Shown here piece after piece: positions 20,176 to 30,823 of a stretch of 57,013 nucleotides of DNA. A program made the translations under genes and the position numbers. The stretch's first letter is position 1, and each line of letters starts with the position of its first letter. This stretch comes from Zelonia costaricensis (lineage: Eukaryota; Euglenozoa; Kinetoplastea; Trypanosomatida; Trypanosomatidae): positions 1-57,013 of the forward strand of contig JASAOO010003413.1 in assembly GCA_030849075.1 (NCBI GenBank), written 5' to 3'. The notes beneath the pieces were generated by a model. That model made no database searches, was not told the origin of the DNA, and saw only the letters and a program-made list of their open reading frames with translations.

Positions 20176-23100
20176 CTACAGCTTCCACCACTTCCACCGC
20201 ACCTCCGCCTCCTCCTGCGTAAAGAGGGCGAACTGTACTTGAATGAGAAGCAGCAAACTCTTCTCACGGCTCACCGGACGTGGCGGCAGTGCCCTCAGGA
20301 GACGCGCAGATGCGTGCGCCAGAGGAAGATGGGCCGCGTTCGCCCCCTTCTCGTGGTGCCCTTCCTCTTCCTCCAACTTCTCCGCCGCGGGACCCGCTTC
20401 CGTGTGGGCCGCGACCGACTCAACCTCCCCCTCATCCTCCGAGGTCGTGAGACCGCCTACCCCTGGCATAGTGAAGAGCCGGAACAGCTTGTTCACCACC
20501 ACGACCGGCGCGTTGCGCTTTTCGTCAAAGTAAAGGCAAATGCGCATGCCACGCGTCTCGGGTGGCAACGCAGCCTCTCTCTCCGACGCAGCAGACAGAG
20601 GCGAACGCGGCACGGAGGCGAACGCAGCGGGAGGCGGCATGAGCCGGTTTGGAATGAGGTAGGCCGACCCCTCCACGTCCTCGCGGAACAGCCGACGCGG
20701 CGCGGGGGTTGCCTCAGCCGCTGCTGCTGCTGGTCCAGTGGAGTGCTTTGAGGGCGAGCCTGCCGTCGGCGGGGCTGCGTCGTCCGTGTGCTTCATCGTG
20801 TCCAGCGAAGGAGAAGAGGCCTGCCGCGACCCCTGGCGAGAAGAGGGGGCGCTGCGCCACTGCTCCCGCTGCCTCTCCAGCATCCGCTGTACCCGTTCGC
20901 ACCGCTGCTGCTCGCGGGCCTTGCGCTCATCGCGCACCTCCTTGGCCAGCACACGACTTCGTACCAGCTCAAGGAAGGCGGTGAACTCAAACGCGCGCGG
21001 CTCTCCGACGAGCAGAGGCAGCTGGCCGCGACGGCGACGGCGACGCTCACGGCGTCGTTGCGCTGCGTTCTGGCGGCGCCGCCGCCGCTCCTTCTCCGCC
21101 CCCTCCTCCCTCGCTGCCGCTGCTGCTGTTGACGAGGTCGCGGGCAGCGGTGCTGTGATGACGAGCGGCGGAGGGCGAGGAAGCTGCTTCCGCTCGCCTT
21201 CCCCAGTCGCCGGCCGCGGCGCTTCCTCCGCAAAGGCAGCGGTAGGCGTCGGCGGCGCACTCGCAGACGTTGGCGGAGGCGGAGGTGAGCCTGTCGCCGT
21301 TGCTGTGGTCGGGGATCCGTCTGGCGACAGGGCGGACGGTGCCGTGTCGTCGGCGCGCTCGGACGAGGAAGACACGTTCCACTCGTCCACAGCGTGGCTG
21401 GTGTGCTGCCGGTGGTGGTGCGCGGCGTCGCCGTCGCGCCTGGTCAGGCTTGACGGGGAGGAGAAGCTCTGGTAAATACGCAGCACGCGCGAGCCGTGCA
21501 GCGGGGAATGCAATGACGCCGACATCTCCCGCCCCAGCACTTCGCCACCGTCTGATCTGCTGATGGGGATCGGGGCGGAGACGTTGATGACGTTGATGGG
21601 GCTTGCACTGGGCTCCTCTTCCTCCAGCGGCGTCACCTGCGCCGTCCTCTCCGTCTCCGTCTCGTCGTCCAAGTCGTCGTCGGCAGCCTGCTCCTGCTCC
21701 AGTGCCTCAAGAGCGAGGCCCAGTCGCTCAGTCCCGACCTGCTCACAAAGAAGTTGGTACGGGAAGCCCATGAAGGACTGCTGGGAGGCGAGCACGACTT
21801 CGCGCACTGCCGCGAACACTTTACCGCTGCGCGCCTTGGGGTCGGCCGGGAACAGGAGTGAGGCGTGGTAGAGCGCCGGGTCGTAGCCGGAGACGGCGAG
21901 GAGCGGGTCACCGACGAAGTCCGGCAGGCTCGAGCGCATCGTGACAACGGCGCCCTTCAGTGCAGCCGTGCCGGCGGACAGAAAGGACTCGAAGAAGCCC
22001 TTATCCTCCGATGCCGGCGGCGGTGCAGCCGCTGCTGCTGCCGCTGCCGGCGCAGGCGCCACTCTCGCGCCATTGGCAGCCGCAAGCGCCGCGGCAGACT
22101 TCTCCTTGATGTGCTTCTGACTGCGGTCGTAACAGTACTCGAGGTAGCTGAGAATTGCAGCGAGGGCGTCGTCAGCATCGTGGTACGGCGTGTCCTCAAT
22201 GAAGAGCGTCTCGCGGGGGATGTCGCGCACAAACTGCTCCCAGACGTACGGCCACTCATGCTCCAGCGAGTTGGGGTCGGCGTAGCGGCTCATGATGTCG
22301 TGCCGCTCCGCTTGGGTCAGGCCGCGTGGGCCAGCGAGGCGCTCGTGATTCTGCAGCACGCGATCCCGCAGCTGGTGACGGTGTTTGACCTCGTCGATCG
22401 TCTCGCCGTACTCGGGCGAGTAGCGGAAGCGGAACACCACTGGCACACGTGCCCGCTGGTACATGCGCTCTTGCAGCAGCGCCTGCAGCTGCGCCGTTTC
22501 GAGCCTCGCGGTCTGCTGCATCGCCGCCGGAGTCGGGGCGGGCGGTGGTGGCAGTGGCGCCGGGGAGGGGCCTGCGTGCTGCTGCGCGGCTTGCGTCGCC
22601 TTGGGAGCGCTCAGGGGCGCGGCTGCAGCGGTGGCGCGGGCGCCGGAGGCTTCGAAAGGCACCGGTGGCGAGACAGCTGGGAGGGCGGGCGACGAAACAG
22701 GGCTCATTGCTTCTGTGTCACGGCTTCGCATGAGGAACATGTACGAGGCGGGCACGCGCGGCGAGCCGGGGGCCTGCTCCTGCCCCGCTGCGGATTCCTC
22801 TCTGACCGGCGGCGCTGTCGAGGCGGCAGCGATAGTGAGGGGCGCGGATGCAGCGGGTGGGGCGCCGCGTGCCGGGGCAGGAGCAGAGGCGATGCAACGC
22901 GCTTCACCGTGCGGCTTCTTCTCACTCCCCTCAGCCGAACCCGCCGACACGTCGAGGGCGGCGTGCCACTCCTGCGTCATGGTCGGCGAGAACGCCGGGA
23001 CGACGCTGGTGCGTACGACGCCGCCTTGAGTATCGTACGTGCGCACATACTGCGTCGTCTGCTCAGCGGCAGTTGCTGGCTTACCCGAGGTGCGGTGCGG

Positions 23101-23826
23101 ATGCTGCTGCTGCTGCTGCAGCGCGCGCAGCTGGTGCCGCTGCGCCTCCTCGCGCGCGACGTACGAGTGGAATCCGGAGAGGGCGTCGGAGAAGAGGGCG
23201 CCGCGGGCGGCGGTGAGCGAGACGGTGTAGCGCGGACACTCGTAGAACTCCTCCATGGTGGCTGGCAGCTCGCCCTGCATCTTCCTTGACGTCGTTGCGG
23301 CGGTAGAGGTGAGCTCTGTCAGACTCGTAGCCGAGCCCCCGAGGCGGCGCGAGAAGAAGCCTTTGGTTCGCTTCGCGGCGGCACGTTCTGGCTGCTGCAC
23401 CGCACGGATGCGCTCCAGTGCCTCCTCGGTGGTGTTGACGTGGTCGAACACGTACACAAAGTCGTCGTCTGAGTCGCTGGAGGACGCGGGTGTGAGAGAG
23501 CGGGAGGGCGATGAGGCCACCGCAGGACTCGTGCGGCGATGCCGGGTGCGACGCTGCGGGTGCGGAGGCGCCGTGGTGGTAGCGTGGGAGAGGGCGGCAG
23601 GCGGCGGAGGGCCGTGTGCCTGCGGCTTCATCGCAGGCGAACTCTTCGCAGTTGAAGGCTGCGAGGCGTGTTGGCTCGTCTTGGCTTCACGGGGCGCGCA
23701 AGTGGCTGCGGGCTTGTCACCAGCCGGCTGACTCGAGCGAGGGCGCGTTGCATCGGACGTGGGAGCCGGCGGTGTGTCGGCCGGCGGCGCAAAAAGCGCC
23801 TGCATGTCGCGCGTAAAGAGTGACAT
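20176..23826 (-). CDS. Large trypanosomatid protein of unknown function (1216 aa)
   Basis: Not recognised. The first 220 or so residues are Pro/Ala/Ser/Thr-rich. More structured blocks follow: around 300-360 (EEFYECPRYTVSL...), about 453-570 with aromatic and acidic motifs (FRFRYSPEYGETIDEVKHRH, EDTPYHDADDALAAILSYLEY), and about 612-720 (LPDFVGDPLLAVSGYDPALYH). A strongly basic Arg-rich segment near 900-930 could be a nuclear or nucleolar signal or a charged helix. The C-terminal block from about 1090 (RICLYFDEKRNAPVVVVNKLF) looks beta-rich. Low-complexity linkers separate the blocks, including a Gln run near 235-245. No signal peptide or membrane helix is obvious. The start at 23826 is the first ATG after a likely acceptor; the 390 nt of open frame further upstream contain no ATG. 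Residue positions are approximate. Confidence 0.8.
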   Translation of the reverse strand: MSLFTRDMQALFAPPADTPPAPTSDATRPRSSQPAGDKPAATCAPREAKTSQHASQPSTAKSSPAMKPQAHGPPPPAALSHATTTAPPHPQRRTRHRRTSPAVASSPSRSLTPASSSDSDDDFVYVFDHVNTTEEALERIRAVQQPERAAAKRTKGFFSRRLGGSATSLTELTSTAATTSRKMQGELPATMEEFYECPRYTVSLTAARGALFSDALSGFHSYVAREEAQRHQLRALQQQQQHPHRTSGKPATAAEQTTQYVRTYDTQGGVVRTSVVPAFSPTMTQEWHAALDVSAGSAEGSEKKPHGEARCIASAPAPARGAPPAASAPLTIAAASTAPPVREESAAGQEQAPGSPRVPASYMFLMRSRDTEAMSPVSSPALPAVSPPVPFEASGARATAAAAPLSAPKATQAAQQHAGPSPAPLPPPPAPTPAAMQQTARLETAQLQALLQERMYQRARVPVVFRFRYSPEYGETIDEVKHRHQLRDRVLQNHERLAGPRGLTQAERHDIMSRYADPNSLEHEWPYVWEQFVRDIPRETLFIEDTPYHDADDALAAILSYLEYCYDRSQKHIKEKSAAALAAANGARVAPAPAAAAAAAAPPPASEDKGFFESFLSAGTAALKGAVVTMRSSLPDFVGDPLLAVSGYDPALYHASLLFPADPKARSGKVFAAVREVVLASQQSFMGFPYQLLCEQVGTERLGLALEALEQEQAADDDLDDETETERTAQVTPLEEEEPSASPINVINVSAPIPISRSDGGEVLGREMSASLHSPLHGSRVLRIYQSFSSPSSLTRRDGDAAHHHRQHTSHAVDEWNVSSSSERADDTAPSALSPDGSPTTATATGSPPPPPTSASAPPTPTAAFAEEAPRPATGEGERKQLPRPPPLVITAPLPATSSTAAAAAREEGAEKERRRRRQNAAQRRRERRRRRRGQLPLLVGEPRAFEFTAFLELVRSRVLAKEVRDERKAREQQRCERVQRMLERQREQWRSAPSSRQGSRQASSPSLDTMKHTDDAAPPTAGSPSKHSTGPAAAAAEATPAPRRLFREDVEGSAYLIPNRLMPPPAAFASVPRSPLSAASEREAALPPETRGMRICLYFDEKRNAPVVVVNKLFRLFTMPGVGGLTTSEDEGEVESVAAHTEAGPAAEKLEEEEGHHEKGANAAHLPLAHASARLLRALPPRPVSREKSLLLLIQVQFALFTQEEAEVRWKWWKL

Positions 23827-23984
23827 GGGTAGGAGCAGACGTGTGTCTGCAGAGGCGTTCTTCGCGTCTTTGTGTGCGAACCGGTGACGTGCGTCGGAAA
23901 GAAAAGTATGCCGGGGCGGTGCAGTGAAGAGCGCGGCCTGGCAGCGCAGGACGGCGAGCGCTGAAAAGCCCAACACCGTATCGG

Positions 23985-24040
23985 GCTGTGTCACGGAAGC
24001 GGAGATCGGGCACGGGAGAAAGGAAGGGGGGAAAATGGCG
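23985..24040 (-). promoter_or_regulatory. Predicted spliced-leader acceptor of the 1216-aa gene
   Basis: The minus strand has a long pyrimidine tract (C/T runs at about 24035-24012) followed by GTGACACAG with its AG at 23987-23986. The resulting 5' UTR of about 159 nt has no ATG before 23826. A second AG close to 23850 is possible. Confidence 0.5.
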
Positions 24041-25865
24041 CACTCAGGAGTAGGACACACACACACACACACACACAGAGCCTCCACGAGGCCAAGAAAG
24101 CGCGAGTGAATGCAAGAGTACGGCTGAGGAAGGGGGGGGTAAGAGGAGTGAGCGCACTGAACAAAGAAAGCTATGACAAGGGGGGGGGGCGCGGCTTGTC
24201 GCCCTCTGTCACACACACGGACACCACACGCAGACAGTGAGCGGGAGGTGAGAATAGAGAGCGAGAGTCACGTCAACGTTCGAGTGCGCGTCAACAGGCG
24301 CAACGTGAAGGCAGTGAAAAGGAGAATCGTGTGACACCACCACCGCGGAGAGGCGTGGGGGAAACGAAGCGCGTAGCGGAAAGAGCCGCCGAGTGGGCTG
24401 TAGGCACGAGGTGTGAGTACGTGTGTGTGTGTGTGCTCAATAGCGCGGGATACACCCTAGCACGCAAAGCGTCTTCACGAGACGACGTGCCCTTCCTTCA
24501 CAACGCACAGTTTTTTGCACGCAAACAGGAACAACGCGAAGAGAGGCACCCAGACACACACGGAAAGAGTTTACACGCACAGAATTCAGGGAAATAGGAG
24601 CAGCCACGCGCAATGAAGAAAAGAAAAAGGCGGAACGGCAAGCAGGAGGACGAAGCAAGGCCACAAGAACAGCTGCCAGGGGAGCGCCGCACGCACGAGT
24701 CACACACAGGGAGGGGCCAGCTACCGAGAGAGGCGCGCCGCAGAGGAGCAAAGAGAGTTCAATGCAGTGTTGGGTTCGAACCCACGTTTGTCCATCAATT
24801 TCTTCCGTGCCGGGGAGAGGCGCAGCGTCCGCACACGTCACGCTGCCCCCCTGTAGAGAACAAAGGAAGGCGAGGCGAACGGACTCTCTTAGCGTTACCT
24901 AAAGGAGCCTCCTGAGGACGAACCAGGAGTGGTCGGCCTCGGCGGCGGTGCGGTGGAGGATGGGAAGAGGGGGAGAGGGGCAGCGTGCGTGTGCGCCTTC
25001 TTGGCTGGCGGGGTTCAAATTGCCTCTTGCACCGCGAGGGGCGTGGCAGAAACTGGTAGGAGGGGAGGGGGGGGAGAGAGCGCTAATTGTCGTATCCGTT
25101 CCCGTGGCGCTGTGGTCCCACGCGCAGAGGTGAAGGGGCAGACGGGAGAGGAGGGGGGGAGGGGCCCGAGCAAGTCGCGCGTACGCGTGGTGGAGGTGAG
25201 GACAGGCGGGAGATGGGCAGAGGAAGGAAACGGTGCCGCATTACGGGGCTGCTTCCCGCCGTCTCCCCCATCACTGAGCGTACGCAGTGGTTGAGGGGGA
25301 TGGGTGGGTGGAGCGGAGGGGAGGGGGGGGGGGGGACAACACACGTCGGTCCCGCAAAGGTGGACAAGAGGAGAGGGCGGGACAGGGCGGGGGGGGGGGG
25401 GGCTGCAAGGGAAAGGGGCCGGAAGTGGGGCACCGCAAGTGGAGCTGGTAGCTTTGGTGTCCTCGGGACAGCACCCCTCTGCTCTCCACCGCCTGCAGCG
25501 CGGCCGTTGCAGCCGGCCGCCCCCCCCGCCCCCGGCAAATGCAGCCACTAACTGTTGCTTCTCTGTGTTTTGTATTCTTGTAGCCTTCTCTGACATGTGC
25601 AACAATGAGGAAGAGGAGAAGGGGGGGGGGCATGGGGGACAGGGGGTGGGGTGGGGTGCCGTGCGGCAGATCCCGTATCGCCCTGCAGCGTCCACCCGCG
25701 TCTGAAAGAGAAAAGGGGCAGTCGGGTGGGTGGGGAGAGGGCGCTGTAGGGCAGGAACACAAAGCGCAGTAGGATGCGCGGCTCAACACCCCGGAAAGGG
25801 GGTGAGAAGGCGCTGCGTCATCAAAATGAGAGCGGCGCGTGAGCGGCCCCTCACTCAAATACAGA

Positions 25866-25896
<31 letters not shown>
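25866..25896. repeat. (AC)n microsatellite, about 15 units
   Basis: An uninterrupted AC dinucleotide run in the long gene-free stretch. Confidence 0.9.
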
Positions 25897-25900
<4 letters not shown>

Positions 25901-28278
25901 CAATGCGAAATTGCGCTCGGCACCGAGCGAAGCAAGCCACAGCTGCGGAGGCGATGGCGACGGGCGCGCTCCTGTGCCGTCTCTCTCTCTCACTTCGCCG
26001 ACCAGTAGCGCATCCCTTCTCCCACACCGGTACTCAGAGCCTGTCAGTCCGTGTGTGTGTGTGTGTGTGTTTGCGTACGTTTGGCTTGTCGGATTGGCCA
26101 GACGATACGAAGAGGGCAGAAACAATAAAAAAACATACAAAAGAAGAAGCAAGGACACAAGCATAATGGAGAGGGTGGAGGGGGAGGATCACTCTTCCGC
26201 GTTCCGGATTGCGGCTGTGTTGTCGCCTCGGGGCCACGAACAAAGGACTGAAGCATGTGGGCGTGTGGGGTGCGTAGAGAGGGGTAGCGAAGATCGATGC
26301 AGGCAGAGCAGTGCGGGGTATGTCCTAGACGCCTGTGTCTGCGCACGTGTCAGAACAGCGTCAGAGGCGACTGAGTGAGCGGTAAGAGGACCTACGCTGT
26401 ATTGTGTCACCCTCGCTGCACACTGGCCTCTTTCCATGGAGGCGGATGAATGGTGCAGAAGATGACTGTCCGCACGGTGAACGACAGTCGTTCGAAACTG
26501 CGTTGCGCCTCTCTTCCCAGCCGCACACACTTCTGCGTATGAGCAGCACCGTGCCCACAACAGCTCAACGGAAAAGAAGTACACACATACACACAGACCG
26601 TAACACATGCACAGTGGGGCTTCGGCGCGCGATGTGAAGTGAGAGAGTTCGAAGGAGAGAGACAGCCACCAAAGACGTGGTGAAAGCGGAGGAAGAAGCA
26701 CGTAAGAGGAGAGCGCCTTCCTCCCCTTCCCTGAATGAGCAGACACACGAGAGTGGGGGTGGGTGGGCAGCGAGGCGCAGAGGGGGGAGGGGGTGGTGGC
26801 GGGGGTGGTACAGCGCATTGGCTAATTGCCGATTTGTATGGAGAGGAAAAGGGAGAAGGAAAGACGTATAGGCAGAGAGGCAAAAAGGGACCCAGAAAGC
26901 GGTTCGTGGAGAGAGCCCAATTACACAAAAGGGAAGAAGAAAAAGCGCGCATGTGCGCAGTGAAGCACACCCAAGCACACCCATACACCCATAAACACAC
27001 ACACACACACACACACAAAGGCACGCACACATGCGTACATGTCCACACTGGCATATCGGGATGACAGCGAGGAGGAGGAGGAGGGGGAGGGGAGGGTGCG
27101 AGGCTCGAGGAAGGAAAAAGGAAGAAAGTGAACACGGAAACAACCAAACAAAAAGAGAACGCGTAAATCGAGAAAGCGCAATTCGGTAGACAGAGCTGCT
27201 GGACCAGAACCCCGCAAGTGCACGCGCTCGCACGTGCACCGTGTGTGAGAAAAAATGCACCAGTGACATCGTGAGCCTCGGCGGCACGTAGGGAAGCCCT
27301 GCGGCCGCGTTCACGGCAGCGACGTGTGAAGAATGCAAGAGAAGCATGGAGGATGGGGGGGGTGACGAAGGTGACCGAAGACTCGGCGCCTTGCAGAGCA
27401 AGAGCAATAAGAGCGCATAGAACCTTGGCGGAGAACGCGACGGGGTCACGAGACACCCCCTTCCAACCCTCCACGCAGCGCATCATTGTGGCGCACGGAA
27501 GGGGCCGGTTAATGGAAAGAGAGGCGGGGGGGGAGAGTTCGAGCGACCGCTGCCAGCCTGCATATGAACTCTTCTGCGTGTCATGGAGAAGCTTCACAGT
27601 TCTCGTGACCGGGGGGCGAGGAAGGGACTGGGCGTCTCTCCAACATATTCGGCCTAAAGCACCCATCGTGCTGCCGCACAGGCAGGGACACAAAGGAGCT
27701 GCGAGACGGTCCGCACTTGCCACACTATACGGGACGCAACGCTGAGATCAGGGTACGAGAAGGACGAGCATCGACATGGCAACCGTCCCTCGCCCACACC
27801 AGAACGGAAAAGCCCTGGCACTTCACACGCCTACACCTCCCCACCGCTCCTCTGCGAGGCAAAGGGCTGTAATTGGAAGAGAAGGAGGACAGGCGCACTG
27901 CAGCGTGCGAGCGCATGCGTCAGAGCTCTCCTGTGTGTAATGCACGCGGCGCTCTGGCGCAAGCGTGTGGCGGTGAAAGGCGGCGTCTTGTTTGGCGCAC
28001 ATCCAACCCAGCCAAAGGGGCTGGACAACAAAGGTAAACACACAACGGACAAAAAAAAAGGTGGGAGGGGGAAGAGGGGAGAAAAGGGTGGTCCGCGTAG
28101 CGCGCGGTGCCCCACATCGTCGCCAGCACACGACTAGTGTACTCCAGTCTTTAGATACATCAACGCCATGAGACAGCCGCGAAGAGGGGAAAACACTGTG
28201 AGAGAAAATGGAGAGGGAGGGCTTCCACGAGAAAGAAAAGCGAAAAAACAGCAACGACGCGTCACAGAAACAAACACA

Positions 28279-28304
28279 ACACAGCACAGCACAGCACAGC
28301 ACAG
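28279..28304. repeat. ACAGC pentanucleotide repeat
   Basis: About five tandem copies of ACAGC/CACAG in intergenic DNA. Confidence 0.8.
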
Positions 28305-28689
28305 ACACTTCATGTGAGGGAGGGGGGGGGAAGAAAGAGAGGAGAGCTGTGACACACACATACACACATACACACACAGGTAACTCTGGAGCGTTGGGGA
28401 GGGGGTCGCGTTGTATTGGGCGCTCACAGAAAGCGAAGGCGGGACGCCGACCTTCATGCGCTACTGTGGAGCGTTGCGCCGGGTGCAAATGACAAAAAAG
28501 AATGCGACGACGGGCGCTGGGCCGCCGTGGTGGAAAAATGCGCGCGTGTGCACACCACACACACAAAAAAGAGCGGCTCTCTCGCACTAGCACGATAGGG
28601 AGGGAGGGAGGGAGGGGGGGGAAACACAGGGGACTCAGAGAGCGGAGGCCTAAGGAAATCGGAGTCTTCGAGGACAGCTCTTGTAGAGG

Positions 28690-28990
28690 CAGCGCGTGGT
28701 CTTGTGCAACTCCGGCACACGGGCACCACACTCGCCCTGAGAAAGGTGAGAAAAGGTCGACATAAAGGAGGCCCGGGCAGACCGTGTGGTGGAGCTGGCG
28801 GAGAGCACCCGGGCGTACTCTATGCACTTGTGGCCTGCCCACATGGCCGGGAACAGTTGCCTGCCGTTCCCACAGGTTGGGGCATCGACAGAGAGAAAAC
28901 AAGAAAAGCGGGAAACACGTATAACCACACATATGTGGAGGTCCGACGGCAGAGATGCTGGTTGCATCATCGCTGGCGGGGAATTCAAAA
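28690..28990. other. GC-balanced island inside the long gene-free stretch
   Basis: The strand bias and simple repeats of the surroundings stop here, and the sequence is more complex for about 300 bases. Extinct SIDER-type retroposons are common in Leishmania 3' UTRs and could give such an island, but I could not confirm a SIDER signature by eye. Confidence 0.25.
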
Positions 28991-30823
28991 GCGAAACAGA
29001 TAGGGAAAGAGGCAGGCAGGAGCAGCTCCTTCATCTTCGCTAAGGACTGATGTGCCCACCAGGCGTAATAGCTTGTGATGTAGTATCAGAGTTCCAATGC
29101 GTAGGACAGAAGAAGAAAAAGAAAAAAACGTCAAAAATGAAGAGAAGTACTGTCAAGGCACACAGAGATGCGACGTAGTCGTAGTTTCAGGACGCGCGCA
29201 AACGCTTCCAGGATCGGAGGAAGAAGTTTACGGCGCAGTTCCGTGAACTGTTTCTGGGGCCTCTGTGAAACGGCAGAGTCCCATAGAGTTCGCGAGGGGT
29301 TGCGCGCACGTACGTACCCACCTTACAATCAGCACGCGCTCAAAAGAAAATGGGGTGTGCGAAGAGGCTGGGTGTTGTGGAGCGGAGGCGGGGGAAGGGG
29401 ATAGGGAAGGTAGGAGAGAAGAAGCATGTAGTGGACGACCTAGATACGCAGCAGGGAGAAGCGGGCTGCCCATCACAACAAGAGGAGAGGCCTCTCCAGA
29501 GAAAAAAAAAAGCTCGAAAACCCGCGCGAGCCGCTGAGGCGAAAAAAGGAGCACAGACGCTTGGAGAGCACAAGGGCAAAGCAGCAGCAACGAGCGCGTT
29601 GACCCACCTCGGCGATGAAGCGGCGCATGAACAAGTCGGAGAGTGCAAAGACAAACAGAAGGGAGGACGAGAAAGGAGGTGCAGTTTTGAACGGAGGAGA
29701 AATACACGGAAGGGAGGCACGGGTTCCGGGACAGGCGCACGCAAAAGGGAAAGAAAAGGTGGTGAGAGGAGAAGAGAGACAGGTGGGTGATGCGGTGGCG
29801 TGTTTCATGCAGCTGCGCGCAGAGGCACGCAGTGGGAGGTGGCAGCGGTCGCGCACACGAGGGAGTCATAGGGATGGAGTGGGGGGGGTGCTTGGAGACA
29901 GGAAGGGAGGGAAGGGGAAGGAGTTGGCGGTGGTGAGCTTGGACTGCGACGTTGAACGAAAGGTTCAATGCAGGTGCAGTGAAGACTCAGACACTCACCC
30001 CCGCCCCAGCACACACATACACGCACACGAGGCGATACACCGGCACCGCACGAAATCTGCAGGGCACCACGCGACAAGTCGCCTATCCTCGTGTGCAGTC
30101 GAGTTCGAAGTGGGTGGGTGGCCGTGAAGGGTGGCGTATGCAGTATGTATATGTGGCTCTTCCTTTCGTGGCACCGAAGCACGCCCCACACAAGTGCCGC
30201 ACAGCCGCGCCAATAGAAAGTGATTTGGCGGGTGAGAGAAAAGCCGCCCGACGTGCGGGGCCATTCGCGGGCAAGGAAGGCAGGGCTGCGTCTGCAAGAT
30301 GAGGAGTAGCGTCAGAGAAGAAGGAAAAGAAAAAGTGAGTCCAAGTCAAGGAGGACAAGGTATATATAGGTTGGAGTCCGCGCAAGGCGTGTGCATGTAT
30401 GCGCAGGTGGCGCCGCGAAGTTGGTTCACGACGCACCGTACACACGCCTAATCGCTTCACTCGCACGGAGGCTCGCGGGGAGGGGGCGAGAAAAGCAAAG
30501 GAAGAGAGACACCTCGCGCCGCGGCGCACAATAGGGCGGAGGGCGGAGGGGGGAAGAGAGAGAGCTGGGAAGTCCAAGGAGGCGCACTCAGCACGGGCTT
30601 TGGGGCTCCCGCCGAGACGTGGCACGCTGACACGCGCCAGAGATAAGCAGCTTCGCACAAAGGAAGGCCCAAGAAGCGACACGCACACGCGGCGGATGTA
30701 AGGAAAAATAAAGAGAGACAAACCCGCAGGAGAGTCGACGGTGCACCCCGGACATACACAGACCACAACAAGGCATGAAGAGCACCATCCGAGAAGCCGC
30801 TGGCCGTCTCCGGCACCCCGCCC

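Larger units (their letters stand above)
24041..30823 (-). other. Long gene-free stretch, probable 3' UTR and intergenic
   Basis: About 6.8 kb with no credible coding sequence. The plus strand is purine-rich with many short A and G runs, so the transcribed strand is pyrimidine-rich. CA/GT microsatellites occur near 24058, 24421, 25866, 26046 and 26995, and a five-base repeat near 28279. Open frames up to 438 codons exist on the minus strand but are built from Cys/Val, His/Thr and Pro/Ser strings. With leftward transcription most of this should belong to the 3' UTR of the 375-residue gene, which would be exceptionally long, or contain an undetected non-coding RNA. A GC-balanced island lies at about 28690-28990. 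Confidence 0.55.

Noticed and set aside
21865..23289. A 474-codon plus-strand open frame
   Set aside because: Antisense to the 1216-residue gene, with no motif and no splice acceptor in the right place.
24764..24846. A tRNA-like segment with GGGTTCGAACCC and partly complementary ends
   Set aside because: The T-stem has a mismatch on either strand, the ends do not fall in acceptor-stem register, and no D-arm or anticodon arm can be drawn.
26407..27723. A 438-codon minus-strand open frame in the gene-free stretch
   Set aside because: Dominated by Cys/Val repeats from a microsatellite and Pro/Ser strings; codon use is unlike the window's genes.
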